A stretch of 64,000 nucleotides of DNA from Ligustrum vulgare (GCA_963555705.1 OY743190.1:15445491-15509490), one strand, 5' to 3'. Shown: positions 1 to 11,810, counted from the stretch's first letter. Notes: generated by a model from the letters alone, not told the origin. Made by a program: numbers and translations.

Positions 1-160
1 TTCAAAAATCACGACCTTCATATTTATTTGTAGTCTAGGATTCGATTAATCGAAGCTAATAGTAAATATATTAGTCCTCTTGGGATCGACAACTCGACTC
101 AAAAAGTCCACTTCTCTACTTGTTAACGATATCATATACTTGCGATAATTTTTCACAAAC

Positions 161-660
161 AAACACATTAACCTGAACAGGATTAAAAGGTTGGTTAAGG
201 ATGGACCTCTAACTGATTTAAAGGCCAATTCCTTACCAACTTGTGAATCATGTTTGGAAGCTAAAATGACCAAGATATTCTTTACTGCAAAAGGACTTGG
301 AGCTAAAGAAGTCTTGGAATTAGTCCATACCAATGTATGTGGTCCTATGAGTACGCCTACTAGAAATGTCCATTAGGTTTTTGTGACCTTCAAAGATGAC
401 TACTTAAGATATGGCTATATTTATCTTATGTCTCTAAAGTCTAAAACTTTTGACAAATTCAAAGTTTTTCAGACTGAAGTTGAGAAACTCTTAGGTAAAT
501 ATATTAAAACATTTCGATCAGATCGAGGTGGTCAATGCCAATCAGGCGAATTCATTAAATACTTATAGGATAAAGGAATTGTATCTCAACTGAGCATGCC
601 GGGGACACCCCAGCAGAATGACATTTCAGGAACAACTTTGTTAAATATGATATGATCAAT
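161..660 (+). pseudogene. Copia GAG-pre-integrase / integrase core fragment
   Basis: The reading frame from about 170 shows a pre-integrase zinc-binding remnant (CESCLEAKM) followed by the integrase core: VHTNVCGPM, then FKDDYLRYGYIYL, then FRSDRGGQ. The Asp residues in the DDY and SDRGG segments correspond to catalytic positions of the retroviral-type DDE integrase. An in-frame TAG at 373-375 and another near 566 break the frame. The final PGTPQQND segment matches the conserved tail of the copia integrase core. In a live element this protein would insert the cDNA into nuclear DNA; here it cannot be made. Confidence 0.82.
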
Positions 661-829
661 GATTAGTTTCTCTACGCTACCTACTTCCTTCTGAGGATCT
701 GCACTTCAGAAAGCTACATATCTTTTGAACTTTGTTCCATATAAGTCGGTTTCCAAGACTCCCCTAGAGTTGTGGAATTGTCGTAAGCCCAACTTACACA
801 ACATTCGCAGTTGGGGTTGTCCGTCCAGT

Positions 830-1250
830 ACATGTGTTGAATGGAAAGACTAGGAAATTGGAACCTAGAAAAGAAAAAAGCCTTTTCATAGGTTATCCCA
901 GGGGAACGAGAGGATATTACTTCTATAGTCCTCAAAACAAGAAGATATTTTTTTTCAACAAATGCAACTTTCTTGGAGAACAAGTACATAGAAGAAAAGG
1001 AGTCTCAATGCAAGATTGTGTTGGAAGAGAGAGAGTCTACTCCTAGCTTATCTAGTCCTAAGAAACTTTCTGAGGTTCCATATGAATATCCCGAAGGTAA
1101 CATTCATAGGGTGCAACATTTGAGTGGGAGTAGTGGAGATCTACCTCTGACCATAAATACTGCACTGGACATGAATGAAGAGGATAATGATCCAGTAAGT
1201 GATACTGGACTTAATCATCAAAATACGCAAACCAATTAGGAAATCCAAGA
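830..1250 (+). pseudogene. Copia pol linker between integrase and RT
   Basis: The frame from 834 encodes KTRKLEPRKEKSLFIGYPRG followed by TRGYYFYSPQNKKIFFFNKC. This resembles the copia segment after the integrase core (typical form: KLDPKSEKCIFIGYPEGTKGY). A frameshift near 960-1000 moves the reading to the next frame, which continues to about 1239 as a Ser/Pro/Glu-rich spacer of the kind found between integrase and RT. No catalytic motif is expected here. Assignment is by position and by the FIGYPRGTRGYYFY segment. Confidence 0.65.
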
Positions 1251-1379
1251 ATGTCCATTGTAGAGAAGAAGTTAGAGGATCATCAGGAAACCTTCAAGGT
1301 ACTTTCTATTAGGAGAATTCTATAAGGCGATCTCCTTAAAGTAAGAAGTTGATCCAAAATCTTATCAAGATGCGATAAA

Positions 1380-2360
1380 TGATGTGGATGCAAATTCATA
1401 GAAGAGTGCTATGAAATTCGAGATGGAATCAATGTATCAGGCCTGGGATCTTGTGGAAGTGCTCGAAAGGATCAAACCCATTGGGTGCAAGTAGATCTAC
1501 AAGAGGAAAAGTGGAGTGGATGGAAAGGTTGAAACCTTTATAGCTAGACTAATAGCCAAATGATTTACCCATAGGGAAGGCATCGATTATGGTGAGACCT
1601 TCTCTTCGGTTGCTATACTTAAATCCATTCATGTACACTTACCCATCACAACTCATACAAATAATGAGATATGGTAGATGGACGTCAAGATAGCATTCTT
1701 GAATGGATGTCTTGACGAAAGCATCTACGCAACCAGAAGGATTTGTCACTTGAGGAAATGAAGGCAAACTATGCAAGCTTTAGAGATTTATTTATGGATT
1801 AAAGCAAGCATCTAGGTCTTGGAATAAAATATTCGATAAAATGATTAAAAATATGGTTTTGATTAGAACTTCGACGAACCTGCGTCTACAAAAAGAAACA
1901 GGAAAATCAGATAGTTTTCTAGTACTTTATGTGGATGACATATTACTCTTTAGGAATGATGTAGAAATGTTGTTTGTAGTGGTTGGTCCAACAATTTAGC
2001 ATGAAAGACCTAGGAGAAGCAAGCTTTATTCTAAGAATCATGATAATTCATGATCGAAAGAATAAGCACATTGCTTTATCTCAAACTTCGAACATTAATA
2101 AATTTTTTGTTAGATATGTAGAGTTTCAAGAAGGTTTTATTACCTTTTAGGCCAGGAATTCACCTGTCGAAGGAGTAGTATCCTAGAACTCCCAACGAGG
2201 TAGAGCACATGAGTAGGATATCCTATGCATCTGTTGTGGGTAGTCTCATGTATGCCATGCTGTGCACTGGACCGAATATTTGTTATGCTGTTGGGATTGT
2301 GAGTCCTTTTCAATCTAACACTGGACAAGATCATTGAGTAGCAGTAAAGCATATATTCAA
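1380..2360 (+). pseudogene. Copia reverse transcriptase remnant
   Basis: Several frames together show the copia RVT_2 reverse transcriptase. Near 1480-1600 there is PIGCK and YKRKSGVDGKVETFIARLIA, then EGIDYGETFSSVAILKSI. Near 1680 there is MDVKIAFLNGCLDESIYA (the first catalytic Asp region). Near 1925-1945 there is LYVDDILLF, the YVDD active-site box. Multiple stops and at least two frameshifts separate these pieces, so no enzyme is encoded. Similarity fades from about 2100 to 2400 into the connection to RNase H. Confidence 0.82.
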
Positions 2361-2399
2361 GTATCTTTGTAGAACGTTGGATTATGTGCTTGTGTACAC

Positions 2400-2725
2400 A
2401 GTGAAGGACTTGGTCCCGATAAGGTATACTGACTCAGATATTTAGTCTGATGTGGACTCAAGGAAGTCCAAGTCTAGGGTCGTTTTTACTCTTGGTGGTG
2501 GTGCTATCATATGGAGGAGTGTGAAGCAGTCATGCTTTCTTGACTCTACCATGGAAGCTGAATATGTTGCAGCTTGTGAAGTACCCAAAGAAGTCGTCTG
2601 GCTGAGAAAATTCCTTAGGGATTTGGAAGTAGTACCTGCAATAGCCGACTCAGTTACACTATTCTACGATAATTGTGAGGTAGCAGCTAATGCGAAGGAA
2701 CCACAAAGCCATCAAAGGAAAAAAG
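2400..2725 (+). pseudogene. Copia RNase H remnant (split by insertion)
   Basis: YTDSD at about 2427 is the first catalytic region of copia RNase H. The frame from 2452 continues with DSRKSKSRVVFTLGGGAIIW and then DSTMEAEYVAACEVPKEVVW, where E of MEAEY and the final D of LFYDN are conserved positions. One stop (TAG near 2443) lies between the two stretches. The frame runs into the A-rich end of the copia sequence at 2725, where the gypsy element begins. The continuation HIERK follows at 13914, which shows the insertion point precisely within the HQRKK-HIERK segment. Confidence 0.88.
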
Positions 2726-3589
2726 TGTAACGCCCCAAGTTCTGTAAAACCCGGGTCGCCACTTCGTCCTCTAAAAACTAACTATTTAACAAAATGTTGT
2801 GGAAAAATACAGAATTTTTAAAACATCACATTCATTTGGAAATTAGCATTCGTAACTCAAATTTAAATAAATTCACTTGATAAACATTCCATAAAATTTC
2901 CAAATCTCAACAAGTAGAATTAACAAGTTTCAATAGTCTTGATAATTTCCAAAATAATTTAAAATAAATGTTTGCCATAATTGCCCCTCATTCGCCATCG
3001 CCTCCGAACTCTGCAAATGTTGTTAAAAACGGAGTGAGTATTTCAAAGAAATACTCAGTAGATTCATCACCAATAATTAATTTACAAGATAATTGAACAA
3101 GTAATTACGCAAATAAGATAGTGACATTCTCTTCTAAGTCATAGGCATCATGTAGTGAGTGCAATATGAACATAGGGCGAGTCTACCTCACATTTTCTCG
3201 AGTCACGTAAAAAGTGGAGCGGGAATCAACCTCAACCTCTTAATCGTCTGTGTGTTTCGTCTAGCCAATAAGGAAATAAATCCTAAGTTAGTATTTTGAA
3301 ATTTTAAAGTTTTAAAATGATGAAATAAAATTTAGGGACTAAATTGGAAATTTATTAAAACTGAAATTTAAAGTTAGGGACTGATATAGGCTTTTTCGAA
3401 ATTAGTGAGCTGACCGTAGGGAAACAAGTCCAGGAGCTGATTTAGTGGAACTAAAACACTTGGGGACTGCCCGAAAATATATTTGAAACTGCAGGGACTT
3501 ATGAAGGCATTTTAAAAACGTAGGGATTGAAATAAATAACCTTTAAAAATCTGGGACTAGAAGAATAATTTTTGAAAAACTTAAAAACA

Positions 3590-3652
3590 ATATATATATA
3601 TATATATATATATCTCTAAAATCAACATAGAGAGAGAGAGAGAGAGAGAGAG
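3590..3652. repeat. (TA)n and (GA)n microsatellites in LTR
   Basis: An uninterrupted TA run (3590-3613) is followed 17 bases later by a GA run (3630-3652). The partner LTR at 12840-12900 has much shorter, CT-rich and interrupted equivalents, so these tracts expanded or contracted after insertion. Confidence 0.95.
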
Positions 3653-4205
3653 CAGAGACGGGAGGGGCGATGCCCCTCTCCTCCGTCGTTCACCGCAGAC
3701 CAAAGGGGTGGAGGTAGCGACATCGCGGTGTGGTGGCTCCGATTTAGGGTGAAGGTGGAGTTTGGGTGCAAAAAATCGAGGCAACAGAGGCTCGGTCAAA
3801 GTTTGTGGTGAAGATTTCCGGTGACAAAAGCTGGCAACCAGGGGCGGTGGTCGAAGGTAAATGGTTGGTTTGTCTAAATTCTTGGTTTTGGGTAGTAGGT
3901 GATTTTAGGGGTGGTCGAGCGGCGATGATGCTTGTTGAGGCATTGTGATGGTGATTTAGTTTTGGTTTGCAGTCGTGTGGTTGGGTTCACCGTGCGATAT
4001 GGTTCGGTCGATGGTGTTCATGGCTTACAGGAAGAATTTTGGTGCGTGAGTGGTGGTGCAGTTTTGTCTGCAAATGGAGGTGGTTCAACATTGGGCTTGA
4101 GTGGTTGCAGTGATGATAATTCCGGTGGTTATAGGTTGTGGCTGGTTCGACAGTTTGGTGGTGTGGGGTGTTGTCGTCAAATGTGTTTGAAGATTGTGAG
4201 AGTAT

Positions 4206-4210
4206 GGCTT
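4206..4210 (+). other. Target site duplication GGCTT (left copy)
   Basis: GGCTT lies directly before the TGTCACAACCC start of the inner insertion and is repeated at 6937-6941 directly after its GTGACA end. In the partner LTR the site is present once and uninterrupted (as GACTT near 13411). Confidence 0.9.
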
Positions 4211-4442
4211 TGTCACAACCCACTTTTAATTTGGCAAGTCAACATTTATTTGACCAATTTTGTCAAAGTTGGGACTAATTTAAATTAGTGGAATATTTGG
4301 GGATCATTTAAATTTTATTATAAGTTGAGGACTTAATTTATTATCATTTATAGTTAAGGATCTCATTGGATATAATTGAGGGACCAAGTTTGTAAATCCC
4401 AATTAGATTTAATTGACTTGGATTTTTAACAAACCAAACCCA

Positions 4443-4446
<4 letters not shown>

Positions 4447-4478
<32 letters not shown>

Positions 4479-4522
4479 ATACACAAACATAGGCTTAGAG
4501 AGAGAGAGAGAGAGAGAGAACG

Positions 4523-4560
<38 letters not shown>
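4447..4560. repeat. (CA)n and (GA)n microsatellites in solo LTR
   Basis: A CA run at 4447-4476 is followed by a long GA run (about 4497-4560) interrupted once by an AACGATC segment. They lie in the part of the LTR where the transcript leader would be expected. Confidence 0.95.
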
Positions 4561-4563
<3 letters not shown>

Positions 4564-5610
4564 TTGTTTAAAAAAATATATAGAGAAATCGGTGGAGAAG
4601 GAGAAACTTAAGCCCAACTCCTCTTCTTCTACTTCAATGCATTCTTAGGGTTTTGCTTATTGAGTTAAATGTTAGTTTTTTGGATGAATTTATAGTTGCT
4701 TTGAAGACATTGAACGAAATATTCAAGTTTTGTTGAAAACACTGTGGTTACATTCTACGGTTTGAATAAATAGTGGATTAAATTCAAGATTTGGGTATGA
4801 TTAAGTTATTGGAGGCCATGTTTTCTTATTTCATGTTTAAATACTTAATCTGGTGAGGCATATTTGGAGTTTAAATTACTCGTGCAATTAAGTTCAAGAT
4901 TTAGTCAATTACTAGTTTCTTTGGAAAGGGGTTCTTAAATGTATGAAATTATGGGGAATTAATGTTTTTAGTGAGATGATTATTTGAAGGAATTGTTGTA
5001 TGGATTAAGATAAGAAATTAATTGGAGCATCATGATTTATGGTTTTTGTTAGAGTGGGAAAATGGAATATTACCATGATGTCTAGTTTGAAGGTTAATTG
5101 ATGATTATAGATTATTAAAGGGACAAGAAATTGGATTTATCGTCTATTGATTTATAGGAATTAGAGAATCTTGTTAAGCATTGAGATTCGAAGCCGAAAT
5201 GGTTTTATTTATATTTGGAGGTTATAGTAGTTGTTAATGTAATTATTAATACTATATTTCAGACGGTGAAGAAGAGGTTGAGAAAGCATATCGATCATCC
5301 TACTTGTAGCCCATACTTTGTGAGTGGAATTATTATATTAAGAAATTAGCACTTATATAAATTATTTTTATTTGTAAAGCTTTTATGAAATATATATTCA
5401 TCACAGTGCTTTTAGTAAATTTAAATGAGTTACCAATATCTTTTATTCTCAGCTCAACTAGTAAACAAGCATATGCTTTGTCATAAATGTTACAATGTGA
5501 AAGTCAATTAAAAGGTTAACCAATTCAGATAACTAGTTCAATTGTATTTTATTTTAGTGCGTCTAATTCACTATATCCAGATATGATGTTTAAAACCACT
5601 AGAAAGTACT

Positions 5611-6050
5611 CAGATGTTGTGATTTTACCTGCTCTACACTGGTGTGAATCAGCTTCCACAGTGTATGACCAGATATGATGATTATACTTGCTCTGCACTA
5701 TTTTCCCAGTGTATGACCAGTTATAGTGATTATATTGCTATGCACTGCCTAAACAGTGTATGACCAGATACAATGATTATATTGCTCTCCACTGCCTACA
5801 CAGTGTAAGACCAGATATAGTGATTATATTGCTCTGCACTGCCTACATAGTGTAAGACCAGATACAGTGATTATATTGCTCTGCACTGCCTACACAATGT
5901 AAGACCAGATACAGTGATTATATTGCTCTGCACTGCCTACACAGTGTATGACCAAATACAGTGATTATATTGCTCTGCACTGCTTACAAGTGCATGACCA
6001 GATACAGTGATTTCACAGCTCTACACTGCTTCTGCAATGTATAACTAGAA
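5611..6050 (+). repeat. 47-bp tandem repeat, about 8-9 copies
   Basis: A 47-bp unit recurs with register TATGACCAGATACAGTGATT followed by ATATTGCTCTGCACTGCCTA and CACAGTG. The middle copies (5757-5990) are nearly identical and the outer copies are degraded. Each copy holds the short inverted pair CACTG...CAGTG around the TGCCTACA segment, so single-stranded copies could form small hairpins. The repeat lies wholly inside the solo LTR. Confidence 0.9.
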
Positions 6051-6936
6051 CTAAAGAATTATAGATTTTCAAATTCTCAGAACTATTAGATTATGAGTAG
6101 TCTTGTTACGCATATTATCGATATTATTCGATTCATGCGTATGGTTATTTTAGCCACCTTCAGTGAAAGTTTTCAGTAGTATTATAGTTTATTAGGATTT
6201 AAGATTACAAAAATGAGTTATTCAATTTACAGAATAAACAGTTCAACTTATACTATTGAAAAACAATATTTTGTTCAGGTTTTCATTGATATAAGATTAC
6301 TTATATTCATATGCATTACAGTTGCTCATTTAGAATAAAGAGTAAAGAATTTTATGATTCAATTATGTTTTAGCCCTAAAGGTATGTAACAGGGTAAGTA
6401 GAATTGTTCCAGTAAATGAATGACAAAAGCTTATTAAATTATAAACTATTCCACTCACTGAGTTACAAACTCACATAGTTCTTTATTGTTCTTATTAGAT
6501 GGTAGCAGTGTTGAGCAACATTGGAGCATGTTGATCTACCGAGTCGAGCCACATATCATTATTAGTTGTATGACTCATTTTATCAATTTGCATAGTCTAT
6601 ATTTCCTTCGAGGAGCATGCTTATCATGTTGAATAAGTCATTTTTGAGTTTTCTATGTTAACATTGCGTTCACTGTATTTTTTGTATAATTAGTGCATTT
6701 GAAACTTTTACTTATAAATGATCGTAGCTGTCAATTTACATGCATTCGAGGTTTGTTGCTTTTCAGGTGGTTTTAGTCCAATTTATAGAGGAGGTGCTAC
6801 CAAAATTTCCATAAAATCATTATGTTTAAGAAAATTCAAGTTTGCCTTGGTGGTGGGTCTAGTGTCTAGCTGGCACCTTTCATTGGCACACGTCACGTTC
6901 CAGGTCTAGTGGAGTGATTTGGAATGGGTCGTGACA

Positions 6937-6941
6937 GGCTT
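6937..6941 (+). other. Target site duplication GGCTT (right copy)
   Basis: Matches 4206-4210 exactly and abuts the GTGACA end of the solo LTR. Confidence 0.9.
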
Positions 6942-7436
6942 GATGTTTGGGGTTGAAAACTGAAACTTCACATTACAAGCAAGTTGGAGAAAGAATGTTA
7001 CTCAGAAAATTTTCTTGGCTGCAGGAGAATGTGAGGACTGGGGGTTGAGAAATTTGAACAGTAAATGTTTAGGGCACAATTTTCTAGGTGGTAAGTGGGC
7101 CAAAAGTTTGGATGCAAGAATATTCCTAATTAGACTTAATAGAATTGGGCTTAAATGATCAAGATTTGGACAGCAAAATTTTTGGACCTAAAATAATAAA
7201 ATTTGGACTTAAATGAATTGGACTCAAAATTATTAAAATTTGGATTTAAAAGTGATAACAAATTTGATATTTTAAATTATTCGAGATTGGACTCGATTTG
7301 GAATAAATTTAAATTCGTTTAATAATGGTTGGACGAACACGCTTTCATTTTAAAATAAAATTTGGGGTTAAAATTTAGCAACACCTTTTTCGAGAAAAAC
7401 GATTTTATATTATTTAAAAATTCTCGGTCGCTACAA

Positions 7437-7456
7437 CCTTACCCCCTTAAAATAAT
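7437..7456 (-). other. Polypurine tract of the minus-strand gypsy element
   Basis: On the minus strand the sequence reads TTAAGGGGGTAAGG directly before the LTR start TGTAGCGACC. This is the expected plus-strand priming site of an LTR element and fixes the orientation. It is closely similar to the tract at 63161-63179 of the second gypsy element. Confidence 0.8.
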
Positions 7457-7659
7457 TTTGTCCTCGAAACTTAAACTTGATCTATAATATTTGGATACTT
7501 AGCCAGAATCACATCCTGTTTTTCCCAGGTCGCCTCATCGCTACCATGTCTACCCCACTAGACTTTGATTAGTGAAATTTATTTATTTTTCAAGAGATGG
7601 ACTTTTCTATCAATAATGCACATAGGTGCCTCCTCACAAGACAGATTCTTCTGAATCGA

Positions 7660-7925
7660 AATCGACTAAAAGTTCACTACGTTACCGGGATCGTAAATAT
7701 ACTTCCTAAATAAAGAAATGTGAAAGACATTATGTGCAATCGAGAGCTCAGGTGGCAAAGCCAAACGATATGCCACATTACCCACTTTCTCTAATACTTC
7801 AAATGGTCTGATAAAATGAGACCTTAATTTCCCTCTCTTTCCGAAATGAATAGTACCCTTCACAGGAGCTACTTTGAAGAACACTTTCTCTCCAATCTCA
7901 AACTCCAAGTCTTTTCTCCTTTGAT
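7660..7925 (-). pseudogene. Gypsy integrase C-terminal region
   Basis: Minus-strand frame from 7908: FEIGEKVFFKVAPVKGTIHF, then GKRGKLRSHFIRPFEVLEKV, then NVAYRLALPPELS, then HNVFHISLFRKYI. This is the conserved GPF/Y-type C-terminal module of gypsy integrases, which joins integrase to the chromodomain in chromoviruses. Here the GPF is changed to RPF. It follows the integrase core at 7936-8460 after a stop (TAA, rc of 7934-7936 region). No intact chromodomain is visible between here and the polypurine tract at 7456; the remaining ~200 bases are degenerate. Confidence 0.85.
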
Positions 7926-7929
7926 CGAC

Positions 7930-8470
7930 ATAGCTTTAATGTCTGTCTTGGGCAGCTTTAATCCGCAATCTGATCTTCTCGATAGCCTCAACTATCCTCT
8001 CAATCAATTCTGGACCCATTAACTTCCTCTCCCCAACTTCATCCGAATAGACTGGTGATCGACATCTTCGCCCATACATTGTTTTGTATGGTGCCATACC
8101 AATGGTAGCCTGAAAACTATTGTTGTAAGAAAACTCCACTAATGGCAAGTGAGTCTCCCAATTGCCGCTCAGGTCTAACACACGGGCACTAAGCATATCC
8201 TCTAATATCTGAATAGTGTGTTCAGACTGCCCGTTCTTCTGAGGATGGTAAGCGGTACTAAAATTTAACTTAGTACCCCCTAACAGTCTGTAAGCTCTTC
8301 CAAAATCTCGAGGTGAACCTCAGATCTCTATCTAAAACAATGGACAGTGGCACTCCATGAAGTCGAACAACCTCTCTGACATAAATATGTGCCTCATACG
8401 AAGCCATGTAAATTGACGCTTGATAGCTATTGTGTAGAACTCAATCAATCATTCGACATTATCCAACTTA
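7930..8470 (-). pseudogene. Gypsy integrase core, degenerate
   Basis: Reading right to left: [12 protein letters not shown], then [15 protein letters not shown] (second catalytic Asp in the DRD segment), then TAYHPQKNGQSEHTIQ with ILEDML (catalytic Glu in SEHT), then NWETHLPLVEFSYNN, GMAPYKTMYGRRCRSPVY and DEVGERKLMGPELI. The catalytic residues of the visible part are kept but a frameshift near 8270 separates the DRD segment from the SEHT segment. The upstream zinc-binding part and the first Asp cannot be read. The match to Tekay-type integrase is strong by motif. Confidence 0.87.
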
Positions 8471-8479
8471 TTAACACAC

Positions 8480-11230
8480 TCATTGACCTTCTATCTCCAA
8501 CCTTTCATAGGATCTATACTAATATCGAAACCACAAAATAAATATTAATTGTTCCAATGCTTAAAACTAAAATCAAGAAGATCGATCAAGAATAAAACCT
8601 TATTATCCAAAAATATAGAAACGCGGTATTAATTCCAAAATATTTAGTACAAACCCAAACTTGGCAGAATCTTTCTGGAAATATTTACAAATGTAATTAT
8701 TTTCAAACTTGACTGAAACTTCCTTTAAATATTGGAGAATTCAAACTTAAATCCTTTAATCCATACTTATAAATCTTGAGAATCAATTATTTGGTATCAC
8801 ATACTCATCCTAACTAAGGGCTAAGGTACTAATTTAAAGTAGCATCATAAGGATGAGATATGATATTCTCAAACCTAAGAAACCTCATTAACTTCCCAAT
8901 CCAAAATTCAAGATACAATTTTCCCTGTTCTCCAAAACTTCAATTTATGTCACACTCTGATTAAGTCTATCACAAATGAATAAGATTTCTGTAAATCATA
9001 TAGGATTCCTCATCAAATTTACTTAACCCAAATTTACAATCCCATTATAAGTAAAAATCACACAAATGGTCATCTCAGGTTTTCCATTATCGTAGCAAAA
9101 TACCTTACTCGCATCTAAAGTACAACCAACAATAAGTAATCGAAACTGCATCACCAATATTTAAAATAAATCCATATATCTTATAACTAAAAATGAAGAT
9201 TCCAAATCGTAGGTAATATTTCACCATAATTCAAACAAATGATCAAGATATGATCAATTAACTCAAATATATTCACACAATTCTTTCACGGGACAACCAT
9301 TATATCCATTGACCGTCTACTCACCATGTCTTGTAGTAATCATGTAACATGCCGCTTATCATCGCATTCTATGACCTCAAAATTTAATCATATCAATCTC
9401 CTTAAGATTACAATATAATAACCATCATATTAATCACATGAACCTTTATACGTCAAAATACTCACTAAGATTATATACAAATCTCTCAAGCTCAATAAAT
9501 CTTGAATTCTACCATTTGTCACTCTTTCTTAGCAACACACTACTCCATAATAAGTAATCATTGTGAAGTTTTATCCCTATTTTCCTCAAAATTCCTATCC
9601 ACAAGGACGAATGCATAAAAGTTCATTTCTTATTTTCGAGCTAAGATACCATCAATAACAATCTCCAAAACTTCAAGGTATTATCTATCATAAACCTTTA
9701 TCTGATCAAATGCATTACTTCTGCAATACTTGTACAAATTTAGGACCTGCTAAAATTTCTTTCATCAATTTCATCCAACAATTTTCTCTCATGATATTCT
9801 AGTATCATATATAATATTAAAATGAAAACTTAATATACATCGGTGAACCATTCAAATCACAAGGAAACCCTGATTTATTTTCCATGACTGAGACCCATCT
9901 TTCTTTTGAATTCCACTTAGAACGAAATACCTCATAACTTATTCATGGAAGGTCAACTTATTTCATAATCTTAATACATCATCACCTTCATTTCTCACCA
10001 TAAGAACAATCGCATTATTCCTTATAGTTATCTATCATACCTTTTTATAGTTAAATGACCTTATGACATTCATCATCATATCACATAACCCCAAACATGC
10101 AATTTATTTCCCCAATTTCTCAACATTAATAAATGCCTACTCCTTTAAGGGAATCTCACTATAAAATACTTTTAATAACTCACATTCATAATAACTGACT
10201 TTTCCATATAATAACATGCAAATAACCAAATCTATAACACATATCATCTACCAATCAACATCCTTAATCAATCAACAGTATTATCACATACCATCATAAT
10301 TTCTAATATTCTCCAATATAAGTGATCATTACGTACTATTAATCAATTTTTTCCCAAGAATAATTAAGATTCTTACCGAGAATGCCATGGTATTTATCTT
10401 CACTTATCTTTCAAAATATAACTTGATATTCCCCGATGTATGCATCAAATAATCACATAACTCCACGTATACCTTGATACCTTAATTGTATACTTCATCT
10501 TGTTTTGAAATTGTGAAACAAGGAGAGTATTTCAATAGAACTATATCCATTACAATAATGATTATACTTCGAAGAAGCCAAAAATATCTCAAGAGTCATC
10601 ATCCCTTTTATTCTTTTACCAAATCCTGCTTGTAGTGTTAATGAACTCGCAAGTTTAACCTCAAGTTGCTTACTAGGTTTGCTTATAACACTAGGCTCTT
10701 AACTCAATATGATAAAGTTCAACAGAATTTTTGGTAGAGTCTCCCCTATAATTTGGATTTAGCCAACCTGTAGGTATACCTCATAACGAACAAAAAAAAT
10801 TTGAACACTCCACATTTAACCACAATGATTTGAAATATCAGCAATAACTCCAGAAACTTCAACACGACCAAAAATATCCCAGAAAAATCAATTCATAACT
10901 CCTCAACATAACAATTTCAAATCATAGTTTCCAATATCAAAATATCACTTCTTTCAATACATTAAGTGGCTCAAATGACAACTCATTTGTCATACTTATA
11001 AATATACAAATCATAGTCCCAAATATTTAATTACAAGACCAAACTACAATATTAATTTCTCTCAAAATAGAGGAAGAATTCACTTATTCAAACACAATAT
11101 CAAGTCCTTAATTCTCAATAATTAAAAACCTAGTCTTTAATTCTCTAATTTTCATAAATTTTCTCATAAATGTCTCAATAAAATCATTTTACTCGTAATC
11201 CCAAACACCTCCCCACATCGTCATAAAACT
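8480..11230 (-). other. AT-rich internal block shared with the element at 56855
   Basis: No coding frame longer than ~60 codons survives. Read on the minus strand, stretches of this block match 61030-62530 of the other gypsy element, in the same order: the segment around CTCTATTTTGAGAGAAATT (rc of ~11065 and 61140), the segment around GATGAATCTCAGTCATGG (61435 and rc of ~9890), and the segment around ATAGATCCTATGAAAGG (62425 and rc of ~8510). The block occupies the place where RT, RNase H and the integrase N-terminus should be. It is either very old pol sequence or a non-coding replacement kept in a non-autonomous family. Confidence 0.6.
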
Positions 11231-11795
11231 GGTTTTTTAGATCTCGTTGATTTACTGGAAATGTTGACAACAAATGACTAATGGATTGTGCATCAGTTGC
11301 TCTAAAACCACTAGCTATGGCCTCATAATGTGCGGCACAGTAGCCGATAATGTGGTCCTATTTCCTAACATGAGGTGTTGGTCTAAATGATAGATATTTA
11401 GAAAATAGTGTCTAATCCTCTTTGTTGACTCCTCGTAGATGGTGCCATGTCTAAAATCAATTATACAAAGTCCAGTTAGGGTTCTAATATTTAAATCAAT
11501 TCTTCTTATTTTCGGATGCAATTTCTCATTATACTCCAAAACTCATTTCTTTCGTTCTCATTATTTTGGATACAAATTTTCTAATTCTTTCTTGTCTTCT
11601 CATTCTTTCTTGTCTAAATCTCAAAATACTTTATTTCTCAAGTATCCGAAATAAATAAAATAAATATGATAAACTTCTTTACCTTCGGATTCAACGGAAG
11701 GAATGATAGCAATGACAAAATTTGTCAGAACATTATTTATTATTTTTAAGAAATTCTCTTAGAAAATTTTGCAAGTTTACAGAAACGTAGACCTT
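11231..11795 (-). other. Unassigned internal region between primer site and shared block
   Basis: This is where gag would lie. The longest frame (11315-11539, minus) has no zinc knuckle (CX2CX4HX4C) and no gag similarity I can recognise. I see no supported gene. Confidence 0.5.
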
Positions 11796-11796
11796 T

Positions 11797-11807
11797 CTCT
11801 GATACCA
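11797..11807 (-). other. Primer binding site (tRNA-iMet type)
   Basis: The minus strand reads TGGTATCAGAG, complementary to the 3' end of initiator methionine tRNA, three bases inside the right LTR boundary at 11811. The same primer site occurs at 59934 in the other gypsy element. Confidence 0.88.
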
Positions 11808-11810
11808 AGC

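Larger units (their letters stand above)
1..2725 (+). mobile_element. Degenerate Ty1/copia retrotransposon, left part
   Basis: Translation on the plus strand shows copia pol domains in the order integrase, reverse transcriptase, RNase H, with many stops and frameshifts. That order (integrase before RT) is diagnostic of Ty1/copia. The left end lies outside the window, so no 5' LTR or gag is visible; the first ~150 bases show nothing I can assign. The right part is displaced to 13910-14105 by a gypsy element inserted at 2726. When that insertion is skipped, the RNase H reading frame continues. The element is clearly dead and older than the insertions it carries. Clade within copia not determined. 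Confidence 0.88.
4211..6936 (+). mobile_element. Solo LTR, 2.7 kb, Tekay-like
   Basis: The segment begins TGTCACAACCC and ends GGGTCGTGACA, which are near-perfect inverted termini of the TG...CA type. It is flanked by the perfect 5-bp duplication GGCTT. It is absent from the equivalent point of the partner LTR. No primer site, polypurine tract or coding domain is present, so it is a solo LTR left by recombination between two LTRs of a complete element. Internal landmarks are CA and GA microsatellites, a 47-bp tandem repeat, and near 6778 a GTCCAATTTATAGAGGAG block also found in the LTR of the element at 56855. Orientation is taken from that shared block. Confidence 0.9.
2726..7435 (-). repeat. 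Left LTR (3' LTR) of the minus-strand gypsy element
   Basis: This copy aligns with 11811-13909 along its whole length apart from three differences: it carries the 2.7-kb solo LTR at 4211-6936, it lacks about 165 bp present in the right copy at about 12260-12425, and it has longer TA and GA microsatellites. Termini are TGTAAC...CTACA on the plus strand, a TG...CA structure. Without the inner insertion it is about 1.98 kb. The ORFs visible at 3766-4288 and on the opposite strand are LTR sequence, not genes. Confidence 0.86.

Noticed and set aside
3766..4288. Plus-strand frames of 60 and 118 codons
   Set aside because: They are LTR sequence, run through the solo-LTR insertion point, and are not kept in the partner LTR.
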